A stretch of 64,000 nt of DNA from Woeseiaceae bacterium (GTDB lineage Bacteria > Pseudomonadota > Gammaproteobacteria > Steroidobacterales > Woeseiaceae). The stretch is from positions 186,001-250,000 of the forward strand of contig JAJFKS010000033.1 in assembly GCA_021773115.1 (NCBI GenBank). Reading direction: 5' to 3'. Below the pieces are notes generated by a model. It did not search any database. It was not told the origin of the DNA and worked only from the letters and a program-made list of their open reading frames with translations. Positions 55,295-63,015 of this stretch are shown here, in pieces. Position 1 is the first letter of the stretch; each line of letters begins with the position of its first letter. The position numbers and the translations under genes were made by a program.

Positions 55295-56602
55295 TCATGC
55301 GTCTTTTCGGCGCGGTGGATTTCCAAAGGTCGGGTCACTACTGACCCTGGCCGCGACGGTGCCTTTCGGTGCCTCGTACCAACCCGGATCGCTATAGTCG
55401 CCTCGCCTCAAACTGTTTCGCACTTTCACGGTTGTAAACATGCCGCCCATTTCAATATTTCCGTAGGGTCCTTTGCCGGTCATCATCGCAAGCGTGTTCT
55501 CGGGGCCGTTGTGATGACCCATATCAACGTGTTCCTGGTGTTCGGCCATACCGTTTTCACCCATCGCGATAAATCCTGGCAGGATCTTTTGAATCTCTTC
55601 TTCAATACCGCTTTGATCCACACCCAGGGTATTCGGAATTTCATGGCCCATCGCGTTCATGGTGTGGTGTGCCATATGGCAGTGAAATGCCCAGTCGCCA
55701 GGCTCTGCAATAAACTCAATGTCACGTGTCTGGCCAACACCGATGATCTCGGTCGTCTCGGGACGCCACTGCGATTGCCGCCAGCGTCCGCCGTCGGACC
55801 CGGTGACCAGGAACTGCACGCCGTGCATATGAATTGGGTGATTCCACATGGACAGGTTGCCCATGCGGACCCGCACACGCTCGCCGGTGCGTGCGACCAC
55901 GGGGTCGATCGCCGGAAATACTTTGCTGTTGAAGGTCCATAAATCAAAATCCACCATCACTGACGGATCCGGACGATAGGTACCCGGGTGTAACGCCCAG
56001 TTGTGTGTAATAAAACAATAGTCGCGATCAACCGGGACTGCTTCGCCCTGCTTCGGGTGAATGATGAACATGCCCATCATTCCGACCGCCATTTGCGTCA
56101 TCTCGTCGGCGTGCGGATGATACATATGCGTGCCGTGTTGCCTGAGCGTAAATTCGTAAGCGAAGGTTTCGCCGGGACCGATTTGCGGCTGGCTCAGTCC
56201 ACCCACGCCGTCCATACCGCTCGGCAACAGAATGCCATGCCAGTGAATCGTCGTGTGTTCCTTGAGGGTGTTTGTGACGAGGATACGAACCCGGTCTCCT
56301 TCCACCGCCTCGATCGTCGGACCCGGTGTTGATCCGTTGTAGCCCCAGCATTTGGCAACGCTGCCTGGTGCGAACTCGTGATCAATTTCTTCGGCGACTA
56401 GGTGAAACTCTTTCACGCCGCTTTTCGTTGTGTACGGCAACGTCCAACCGTTCAGCGTTCGCACTGGTACATAATTCTCTCGGACGCCGGCAGCAGGTTT
56501 TCTTGGTGCATCCTGGGCATTGACGTCGGTGCTGACCGAACTTACCGCGGCGGCCAACACACCGGCGCTCGAATAGCCTAAAAAATCGCGTCGTGACGTC
56601 AT
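55295..56602 (-). CDS. Tat-exported multicopper oxidase
   Basis: 435 residues with a Tat signal (TSRRDFLGYSSAG). The four copper clusters are complete: TTIHWHGILL, HGTHMYHPHADE, NHPIHMHGVQF and WAFHCHMAHHTMNAMGH with type-1 Cys and Met. Met- and His-rich insertions (NGMAEHQEHVDMGHHN, LAMMTGKGPYGNIEMGGM) suggest Cu(I) binding like CueO or CopA of copper resistance. It would oxidise Cu(I) in the periplasm. The start overlaps the end of the TolC-like gene by four bases. Confidence 0.94.
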   Translation of the reverse strand: MTSRRDFLGYSSAGVLAAAVSSVSTDVNAQDAPRKPAAGVRENYVPVRTLNGWTLPYTTKSGVKEFHLVAEEIDHEFAPGSVAKCWGYNGSTPGPTIEAVEGDRVRILVTNTLKEHTTIHWHGILLPSGMDGVGGLSQPQIGPGETFAYEFTLRQHGTHMYHPHADEMTQMAVGMMGMFIIHPKQGEAVPVDRDYCFITHNWALHPGTYRPDPSVMVDFDLWTFNSKVFPAIDPVVARTGERVRVRMGNLSMWNHPIHMHGVQFLVTGSDGGRWRQSQWRPETTEIIGVGQTRDIEFIAEPGDWAFHCHMAHHTMNAMGHEIPNTLGVDQSGIEEEIQKILPGFIAMGENGMAEHQEHVDMGHHNGPENTLAMMTGKGPYGNIEMGGMFTTVKVRNSLRRGDYSDPGWYEAPKGTVAARVSSDPTFGNPPRRKDA

Positions 56603-58185
56603 TGTGAGTCTCCGTCGGGTTTATGGTTGCCGTGGCCGGCGTGCTCGCTTTCCGGCGTTGCCGCCTCGGCCGGCTTTGCGGCGTCGTGTTGCATGCCTTT
56701 CATTCCGCCATTCATGTCGTGTTGCATGCCCTTCATGTCACCCTGCATGTTGCGTTGCGAATGATCGCCACTACCTTTTGGCTGGATAAGCTTGTCCACA
56801 TCGAGACGATCTTTTCCGATTTTTGCGCTGCTTGGCAGCGTATTACCGACAGCGCGAGTCAGTTCGGCGCGCGCCAACCAGTAGTCGCGCACCACTTCCA
56901 GGTAACCCTGATACGCGTCGTACTCCTGCTGCTTGGTTTCTAACAGTTCAAATATGCCGATCAACATAAAAGCTTCTTCTTCTTTTGCGCGTGCAGTTAC
57001 CGCAACACGAGCAGGAACGAGCGTATCGCGATACGTTTTCACACGCGCCCGGGCATTTGCGGTTTCGGCGAATGCTAAATGCACTTCGCTATTTACCGCG
57101 AGCGTTAGCCGCCTCACTTCTGCGATTGCGATTTGTAGGTCGGCATCGAGTCGCAATAACGCATCTCTGTTCTGAGTAAAGAGGGGCAGCTCCCAATCGA
57201 TGATTGGACCTGTCAGGTGCGCACCATCTGTTTCGCGTTCGCGATCAACGCCGACATCAAGATCGCCCAGCCAACGTGTCCAGCCGGTGACGCCACGTTG
57301 ATCGGCAACTTTATCCGCGTTCGCATGAGCCGCCGCCAGATCGAGGCGGCTTTGGGCTGCGAGAGCAAGCAATTCATCCAGTGGATCATCGCTGGCCAAC
57401 GGCACGGGCAACTGCGCCGGGGCGTCCCACGGGCCGCCAACGGACAGACCCATGACCGTTCCGAGCGTGGCGCGCATCGCGTACGCCTCAGCATCGGCGG
57501 CCAAAGCGTCCAATTGGGCTTCTGCGGCGGCCGCCTGCTCCAACGCCAAGTCACGTGGCGTCAGGTTGCCCGCGTCGTGATAGCGCTCGGCCAAAGCCAC
57601 GGACAAGCCTGCGGCTTTCGCGATCTGCGTGCGGAGGGCAGCAACTTGCTTGGCCCCGACAAAGCGGTAATACGCAAACTCCGCGTCGGCCGCCGTTTCG
57701 AGCACTGCAGCGCCAATGTGCTGCTTCACCGCGGCGTATTCAGCCGCCGCTAGTCGTTTACGTGCGGGTAGTGTGATGAAATCGGTTAGCGAGGTCACCA
57801 GACCGAACGACACCTGATCACGTTCGCCCGAGCGGTCGGAACTGAGAACCGAGCCCGACAATATCGGATTGCGGATACGGCCGGCCTCATACACATCGGC
57901 AGCTGCGAATCCAAGTTCGGCGTACGTGGCCTGCAATTGCGGATTGTTGATCAGCGCAATGCGAACCGCGTCGTCTGCACTCAACGATTGACTTACAAGG
58001 CTTGAAAGTACTGCGGCCGTGTCGCCGGTATCGACTGTTTGACCCCGTTCGGTAACCAGGCTGTCCACATCGCCGCGGCCGAGGTCGGCGGGTACGCTTG
58101 CACACCCGCTTAGGCCAAGGATAATTATCGGCGCCGTGATGTGCCGCCGCCAGCGGCGGCTAGTGGTCATGTGTGCTGTGGTCAT
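56599..58185 (-). CDS. TolC-like outer membrane efflux lipoprotein with Met/His-rich tail
   Basis: 528 residues. A lipobox (GLSGC) follows the signal, as in CusC. Two outer-membrane-factor repeats are visible, with ALINNPQLQATYAELGFAAA and AVNSEVHLAFAETANARARV. The extra C-terminal 60 residues contain GDMKGMQHDMNGGMKGMQHD and HAGHGNHKPDG, a probable periplasmic Cu/Ag-binding tail that is unusual for this family. No RND pump (CusA) or adaptor (CusB) is encoded in the window, so its inner membrane partner is unknown. Confidence 0.88.
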   Translation of the reverse strand: MTTAHMTTSRRWRRHITAPIIILGLSGCASVPADLGRGDVDSLVTERGQTVDTGDTAAVLSSLVSQSLSADDAVRIALINNPQLQATYAELGFAAADVYEAGRIRNPILSGSVLSSDRSGERDQVSFGLVTSLTDFITLPARKRLAAAEYAAVKQHIGAAVLETAADAEFAYYRFVGAKQVAALRTQIAKAAGLSVALAERYHDAGNLTPRDLALEQAAAAEAQLDALAADAEAYAMRATLGTVMGLSVGGPWDAPAQLPVPLASDDPLDELLALAAQSRLDLAAAHANADKVADQRGVTGWTRWLGDLDVGVDRERETDGAHLTGPIIDWELPLFTQNRDALLRLDADLQIAIAEVRRLTLAVNSEVHLAFAETANARARVKTYRDTLVPARVAVTARAKEEEAFMLIGIFELLETKQQEYDAYQGYLEVVRDYWLARAELTRAVGNTLPSSAKIGKDRLDVDKLIQPKGSGDHSQRNMQGDMKGMQHDMNGGMKGMQHDAAKPAEAATPESEHAGHGNHKPDGDSQ

Positions 58186-58813
58186 GTTCTGGCTCTTTCT
58201 TGGCCGGCTCTTCTACGAAATTTTCGTGGTGCTCCATTGCAGGCTCGCCGTGTTCATGTGGCATCGCGCTACTCGCGGTGCTGTCATCAGCGTGATGTCC
58301 GTGTCCTTCAGCACTCGCCAACAGCTCGCTGTAAGATTTCGCGTCGAGCTCCGGCAACGCCACCATCAGCGCGACCACTGGCCACAAAGATTCGTCGTCA
58401 TGGGTTGCACCCCATGCCGGCATGCCGGTCATCTTGATACCGTGTTTCGTCGCCCAGAATAACTCGGCGGACGTTCGCTGTTGCGCGGCCTTCCTCAGAT
58501 CCGGCGCTTGCGGGTTGAGTCCCTTGCCTGCCGGACCACGCGCCTTGCCGGGCGCCCCGTGGCAACCGACACACATCGCCTCAAAGTCGTTAATACCGGC
58601 GCGTATCAAAGCGTCATCGCTCAGATCAGGAACGAGAATCTCGCTAGCGCGTCGACGTATCGACGCCTGCATAGTTGTGGACATCGCCCAATTCGACAGC
58701 GCACTGTGCGGTGTCGACGCGCTCACGTCGTAGTGTCCGGAATACATATACGCGACCGCACCGACCCCAGTCAGCAACGCGCTTATCACTATTGTCTTCA
58801 GAATTGTTTTCAT
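58160..58813 (-). CDS. c-type cytochrome with His-rich tail
   Basis: 217 residues with an N-terminal membrane anchor (TIVISALLTGVGAVAYMY). One haem site, CVGCH at C81-C84-H85, with a distal Met in KMTGMPAWGATHDD. The last 50 residues are extremely rich in His and acidic residues (EGHGHHADDST, MPHEHGEPAMEHHENF, HDHSTHDH). The end overlaps the TolC-like gene by 26 bases. It probably transfers electrons in the periplasm and buffers copper or zinc. Confidence 0.9.
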   Translation of the reverse strand: MKTILKTIVISALLTGVGAVAYMYSGHYDVSASTPHSALSNWAMSTTMQASIRRRASEILVPDLSDDALIRAGINDFEAMCVGCHGAPGKARGPAGKGLNPQAPDLRKAAQQRTSAELFWATKHGIKMTGMPAWGATHDDESLWPVVALMVALPELDAKSYSELLASAEGHGHHADDSTASSAMPHEHGEPAMEHHENFVEEPAKKEPEHDHSTHDH

Positions 58814-58908
58814 GCCGCCATCTCTTCACTATCGAACATTACTCAGACGCATTGCCTGACGAGCTGCGTTCATTCAGGACGCAGGACTAATCGGTGCAAA
58901 GAGGGCTA

Positions 58909-59304
58909 CTAAGCCAGGAGTCGGTCGAATCGGCTAACCGGGGTTGCCTGGCCCAGCGCGGGGGGCGCATGCAGGACGAAGGAATAGATGGGGCTGCCGC
59001 CAAGTAGTGTCTGGTCGGTCGGAATGAGAGGAACGGCCACCGGCGCATCAAACTCATAGCTGCGAGGAAGGGTAATGATCGCCGAATCGTCGGCGAAGAT
59101 GCTCGACAATGTAGCGCAATTTCCATTGCAATCAACATGTGGACAAACTTGCTCGCTACTTGTCTCGGCTTGAATCGCGTGATGGGCATGTCGCCCTGCA
59201 TTGGGTGATTCGACTGCTGCACTGGCCTCGCACAGGCACAGGGCATTGCCAAGCACGAATGTGACAATTAGCAGTATGGAAACAGTCTTTTGCAGGATGG
59301 CCAT
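58909..59304 (-). CDS. Small exported Cys/His protein of the copper island
   Basis: 131 residues with a Sec signal (SILLIVTFVLGNALCLCEASA). The mature part has RHAHHAIQ, CPHVDCNGNC (three Cys and a His in ten residues) and a Pro-rich end. It looks like a secreted metal-binding protein. No family was recognised. It precedes the cytochrome gene and may be the first gene of the cytochrome-TolC-MCO operon. A TTGACC-N15-TATAAT box lies upstream. Confidence 0.65.
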   Translation of the reverse strand: MAILQKTVSILLIVTFVLGNALCLCEASAAVESPNAGRHAHHAIQAETSSEQVCPHVDCNGNCATLSSIFADDSAIITLPRSYEFDAPVAVPLIPTDQTLLGGSPIYSFVLHAPPALGQATPVSRFDRLLA

Positions 59305-59314
59305 AAGTCGCGAA

Positions 59315-59341
59315 ATTATACTCCCGATGTTATTCGGTCAA
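59315..59341 (-). promoter_or_regulatory. Candidate sigma-70 promoter of the small Cys/His protein gene
   Basis: On the minus strand TTGACC (59336-59341) and TATAAT (59315-59320) are separated by 15 bases, shorter than the usual 17. Shifting the -35 to TTCTTG gives 18. No CueR-type dyad is present, so it is not obviously copper-regulated in the same way. It lies about ten bases before the ATG at 59304, so a very short leader would result. Confidence 0.45.
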
Positions 59342-59384
59342 GAAGTGCTGATTGGTAGCCAGACAGGTCACCGAGTTGCCTCAG

Positions 59385-60113
59385 CTATTTCACCATTGTC
59401 CCAGTCAGCTCGTAGGCATCACCCGGATGGATAAGGTCAGCATGGCTTACTGGACGACCTTGTGTCCACGTCCGACGTCGTATCACAAGGCAAGACTTGT
59501 TTGCTGGCATCTTCAAATACTTGCGTGTTTGTGGCGATGGCATTGTCGCACGCACTATATGTTCGGCCGAATGCAGCGGAGCAACTCGCGTAAGATAAAC
59601 GTTCGGCGTGGTCTTGGTAAAATCCTGATCCAAATATTCAGGTGCCAAGGTCGGGCAGACGTATCGGTCCTCCAGCTGAATCGGACTTCCCCCCTCCAAG
59701 TGTAGAATCAAAGAGTGAAAGAGACTTGAGCCGGGGCGCATCTGCATTCGATCTAGGAGCCATTGCTCTGCCTCAACCTCTTGTAGCGTTAGCACCAGCG
59801 CACTGTGCTCATGCCCACGCGCACGTATTTCATCGGCGATATTTCGAACCTTGAGTACATCGGAGTGCGGTCGAGCCTCCGCCACAAAAGTACCAACTCC
59901 GGCTAGTCGAGTTACGTAACCTTCCTCTGCAAGCTCCTTGAGGGCACGATTAGCAGTCATTCTCGCGATTCCAAAAGTCTTTACCAATGCATGTTCTGAC
60001 GGCACGCGATCTTTGGGCTTCAACTCGCCGGTGTTAATCAACCTGACGATATGATCCTTGATCTGACGATATCTGGCTTGAATAGAATCTGTCGCCACTG
60101 TCGCGTTCTTCAT
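59385..60113 (-). CDS. HutC-like GntR-family repressor
   Basis: 242 residues. The GntR winged helix (KPKDRVPSEHALVKTFGIAR and MTANRALKELAEEGYVTRL) covers about 15-75. The UTRA ligand domain follows and contains LEGGSPIQLEDRYV and LVIRRRTWTQGRPVSHADL, matching HutC, the urocanate-responsive repressor of histidine use. No hut gene is visible in the window. It lies 219 bases downstream of the PepSY reductase gene on the same strand, so it may regulate the neighbouring uptake genes instead of hut. Confidence 0.88.
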   Translation of the reverse strand: MKNATVATDSIQARYRQIKDHIVRLINTGELKPKDRVPSEHALVKTFGIARMTANRALKELAEEGYVTRLAGVGTFVAEARPHSDVLKVRNIADEIRARGHEHSALVLTLQEVEAEQWLLDRMQMRPGSSLFHSLILHLEGGSPIQLEDRYVCPTLAPEYLDQDFTKTTPNVYLTRVAPLHSAEHIVRATMPSPQTRKYLKMPANKSCLVIRRRTWTQGRPVSHADLIHPGDAYELTGTMVK

Positions 60114-60332
60114 TCTGACTCCGGGTCGCCGTAATCACCGACGAGGTAGGATCACGCGAAAATGTTCCATAGCTGTCGATTTCTGACCTTGGTTGGATTC
60201 GCGGCGCTTCCATGTACCAATAAAGAAACTATTTATTCTGGAAATATATCCTAGCACTTTCAATCGAATTCAGCTTTGTGCGTACGATTTCAGCCTGAGG
60301 GACTCACACAGGAAGTTGACTAAATAATCCCG

Positions 60333-62180
60333 CTAGTTCCCGAAGTCATCAAATCGTATCAGCGACTCCGCGACGCCCAGCTTGCTCAGCATCTCCCGCG
60401 TGGCCGCAAGCATCATCGGTGGCCCGCAAACGTAAAATTCGCAATTGCCGAGCGATTCATGGTGCTTCAACAAATTATCGAAAATCGACTCGTGTATAAA
60501 TCCGCGCTTGCCTGTCCAACTCTTATCATCATGCGCATCCGAAAGCGCGACCTGCCACTCAAAGTTTTGATGTTCCGCGGCGAGCTTATCGAAACTATCG
60601 CGATAGAGAATCTCTTGCTGATTACGTGCCCCGTACCAGAATCGGAGCTTTCCTTCCCATTGCAGGTTGCTCAACAGATGCACCGCCATCGACTTAAGTG
60701 GTGCCATTCCTGCGCCGCCACCGATGAGGATCTTTTCACGATCGCTGTCGTGCAGCAAAAAGTCGCCGCCTGGCCCACGAAACATCACCTGATCGCCGGC
60801 TTGTAAGCTGCACATGTAGCTGGAGCCGATCCCGGGTTGGACATCAAGCCCATCGGGTGGCGGGGCGAAGCGGACTGTAAATCTAAGATCACTGGACGCC
60901 TCGCCGTTTGGCGCTACCGCAATTGAATAGGTTCTTGCGACCGTATCGGTAACTGTGTGCACCAATCTTTCTGATAGCTCCAGCTCTCTCCACACGTTGA
61001 CACATTCACTTGGGATGCCAAGTTGATCAATATCTACGTTGAACGACGGGATTTGAAACTCCAGGTGATCACCCGGCCGAAATTGGATCGGTGTGTCCGT
61101 TCTGATACAGATTTCCTTCAGCAGCGGTGTTAGCCACTGCGACGAAACTACAGCCGCAGATTGCAACGACTGTTGAAATGCCATATCCGGAATAACGATG
61201 ACGTCATTTGAGCAAGGCTTGTGCTGGCAACCCAGGCGGAAGCCGTCGGCAAGGTCCGGCGCATTGATCCATTCGCGATCAACTGCCGTATCGGCAGGTG
61301 GATCACTCGCGTATTGGACTTTGCACAATCCGCAGCTACCGGACCCATCACAGTTCGAAGACAATTTGACGCCGTGCTGAGACAAGCTCGAATAGTAGGA
61401 CAACGTGCTATCCAGGTCGTAGCTTTGCTCCTCATTGTTTTCCGAGCCGACCTTACTACTTACTTTCGTGCCACCCGACCTGAAGCCAGGTAACCACAGG
61501 AAATCACTTCGGCCAAAACTAAATAGCACCAGCAAAACACCTGAGATGGCAATCCAAAGAGTGCCGAACCCGACGATGATGATCTGCCAGTTGTTGAAAC
61601 TGTCTTCTCGAGCGTAGTCCATGAAGTGCAACATGAGCAGGAAGTCGACTACCTTCCACCGACTATTTCGATGCGCCAGAACTTGTCCGTCGCGAGGTGA
61701 CACATACACTCGTGTTGCCAAGTCATCGTCAATATTGACGCGCCAGATCGGCCCGGCGAAATCGCGAACTTCGTCCGACCCGAGCGCAATCAATTCACTA
61801 TTGGCTATCTCGCCGTCACCTCTATAACTATTTCGAGCAATAGCTTCAGCCAGGCGCTTGTCTATTCGAAGCTCGTTACCCGTTGTGGCATCAAACAGTG
61901 TTGTCTCGCCACTCTGTTCGATCCGATACACAGGGCGCTGCAGAATTTTTGTCAATGCGATCGAATGAATTAATTCAGGGCCGATCGAAAGTTGATGCGA
62001 TGGAAAAAAAACACGCAATGGATCGGCCGATTTCTGATTGGACAGCGATTGACGGGTTTTGTCGCCACTGACTTCGGTTTGATCAATGAGGCTGATTATT
62101 GTGCCGGTTACGAGCCAGACAATTAGCTGCGCTCCTATCAACAGGGTCAGCCATTTGTGTAGCTTGCGAATGAAGATCAT
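60333..62180 (-). CDS. PepSY membrane domain fused to NqrF-like ferredoxin reductase
   Basis: 615 residues. Residues 1-225 form a PepSY-associated membrane domain (IFIRKLHKWLTLLIGAQ, WRVNIDDDLATRVYV, LLMLHFMDYA). A plant-type 2Fe-2S domain follows with C277, C283, C286 and C318. The FAD and NAD(P) lobes are at about 345-615 with RTYSIA, IGGGAGMAPLKSM and YVCGPPMML. The latter half resembles NqrF or ferredoxin-NADP reductases, so the protein could carry electrons from NADH across the membrane to a periplasmic acceptor. It overlaps the PepSY gene upstream by four bases. Confidence 0.9.
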   Translation of the reverse strand: MIFIRKLHKWLTLLIGAQLIVWLVTGTIISLIDQTEVSGDKTRQSLSNQKSADPLRVFFPSHQLSIGPELIHSIALTKILQRPVYRIEQSGETTLFDATTGNELRIDKRLAEAIARNSYRGDGEIANSELIALGSDEVRDFAGPIWRVNIDDDLATRVYVSPRDGQVLAHRNSRWKVVDFLLMLHFMDYAREDSFNNWQIIIVGFGTLWIAISGVLLVLFSFGRSDFLWLPGFRSGGTKVSSKVGSENNEEQSYDLDSTLSYYSSLSQHGVKLSSNCDGSGSCGLCKVQYASDPPADTAVDREWINAPDLADGFRLGCQHKPCSNDVIVIPDMAFQQSLQSAAVVSSQWLTPLLKEICIRTDTPIQFRPGDHLEFQIPSFNVDIDQLGIPSECVNVWRELELSERLVHTVTDTVARTYSIAVAPNGEASSDLRFTVRFAPPPDGLDVQPGIGSSYMCSLQAGDQVMFRGPGGDFLLHDSDREKILIGGGAGMAPLKSMAVHLLSNLQWEGKLRFWYGARNQQEILYRDSFDKLAAEHQNFEWQVALSDAHDDKSWTGKRGFIHESIFDNLLKHHESLGNCEFYVCGPPMMLAATREMLSKLGVAESLIRFDDFGN

Positions 62181-62884
62181 TTGGCTGTCCCGACCTTGCG
62201 CCGCCGATTGAAACTGTAAAACAGCAGCCAGACGCCACTTAGTCCAAAAAGCGTTCCGAACACAGAAAAGATTCGTAGTATGTTGTTATTGATATCGTCG
62301 CGCGTGTCATAGTCCATCACATGTAGCATCCACAGGAAATCGAACACGCGCCACAACGAATGCCGTCTGGTCGTAAATTGGCCGGTATTCGGATTAATGT
62401 AGAAGCTGCTATTCCAAACGTCGTCGAAATCGACTCGCCAAAGAGGCAAAGCCGTTGATTGGAGCTCAGTTGGCGGGTCCGTTTCCAAAAGCTGAATTCG
62501 ACTGACGACCCCATCGCCCGCGTAGTGGTAAGTCGCAATCTGAGCAGCAATGTCCTTGCTGATCGGCGACATCAGAGCCCCGGTGTTTGCGTCAAGAAGT
62601 CGCGTGGTTGGGCCATCGATTAGATATGCGGGGCGCTCAACAACTGCAGTAAGAGTGATGTTGCTGGAATCCGGATACTGATCGGCGACTTGCTCTAGCG
62701 GTATGCCTACTTGCGAATATGAGCCCACATTTCGATCCATATTTTGGACCAGCATGTCGCCATGGATGATGTCGATATTGACCACGACCATATAGAAGCC
62801 ACTGAGAGCCCAAAGGAACAGCTGGATGCCAAGAACCAATGCGAACCATTTGTGGACTTTGCGAGATAGCCTGATTGCTTTCAT
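62177..62884 (-). CDS. PepSY-domain membrane protein
   Basis: 235 residues. An N-terminal helix (KVHKWFALVLGIQLFLWALS) with R..HKW start, a periplasmic PepSY region with WRVDFDDVWNSSFYINP, a His-containing HVMDY segment and a last helix (FSVFGTLFGLSGVWLLFYSF). Its layout mirrors the first third of the downstream fusion protein. It sits between the TonB-dependent receptor and the reductase, so the trio may act as a reductive uptake system. Confidence 0.88.
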   Translation of the reverse strand: MKAIRLSRKVHKWFALVLGIQLFLWALSGFYMVVVNIDIIHGDMLVQNMDRNVGSYSQVGIPLEQVADQYPDSSNITLTAVVERPAYLIDGPTTRLLDANTGALMSPISKDIAAQIATYHYAGDGVVSRIQLLETDPPTELQSTALPLWRVDFDDVWNSSFYINPNTGQFTTRRHSLWRVFDFLWMLHVMDYDTRDDINNNILRIFSVFGTLFGLSGVWLLFYSFNRRRKVGTAK

Positions 62885-62960
62885 GGGTACGTGACTCGGT
62901 GACGGATCACAGGAGCTGACCCTCTGCAGGGGTCCGACGGTGGATGCAATGGCTGCAAAA

Positions 62961-62990
62961 TACTGACCAGCGGATGTCCGCTGGTCAGTA
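62961..62990 (-). terminator. Perfect inverted repeat downstream of the TonB-receptor gene
   Basis: TACTGACCAGCGGA (62961-62974) and TCCGCTGGTCAGTA (62977-62990) form a 14-base-pair stem with a two-base loop. On the minus strand it follows the receptor stop and precedes ATTTTG, a weak T-tract. It is probably a terminator or processing site between the receptor and PepSY genes. Confidence 0.65.
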
Positions 62991-63015
62991 CCATTTGCGA
63001 CACTTCTAGACCAAT

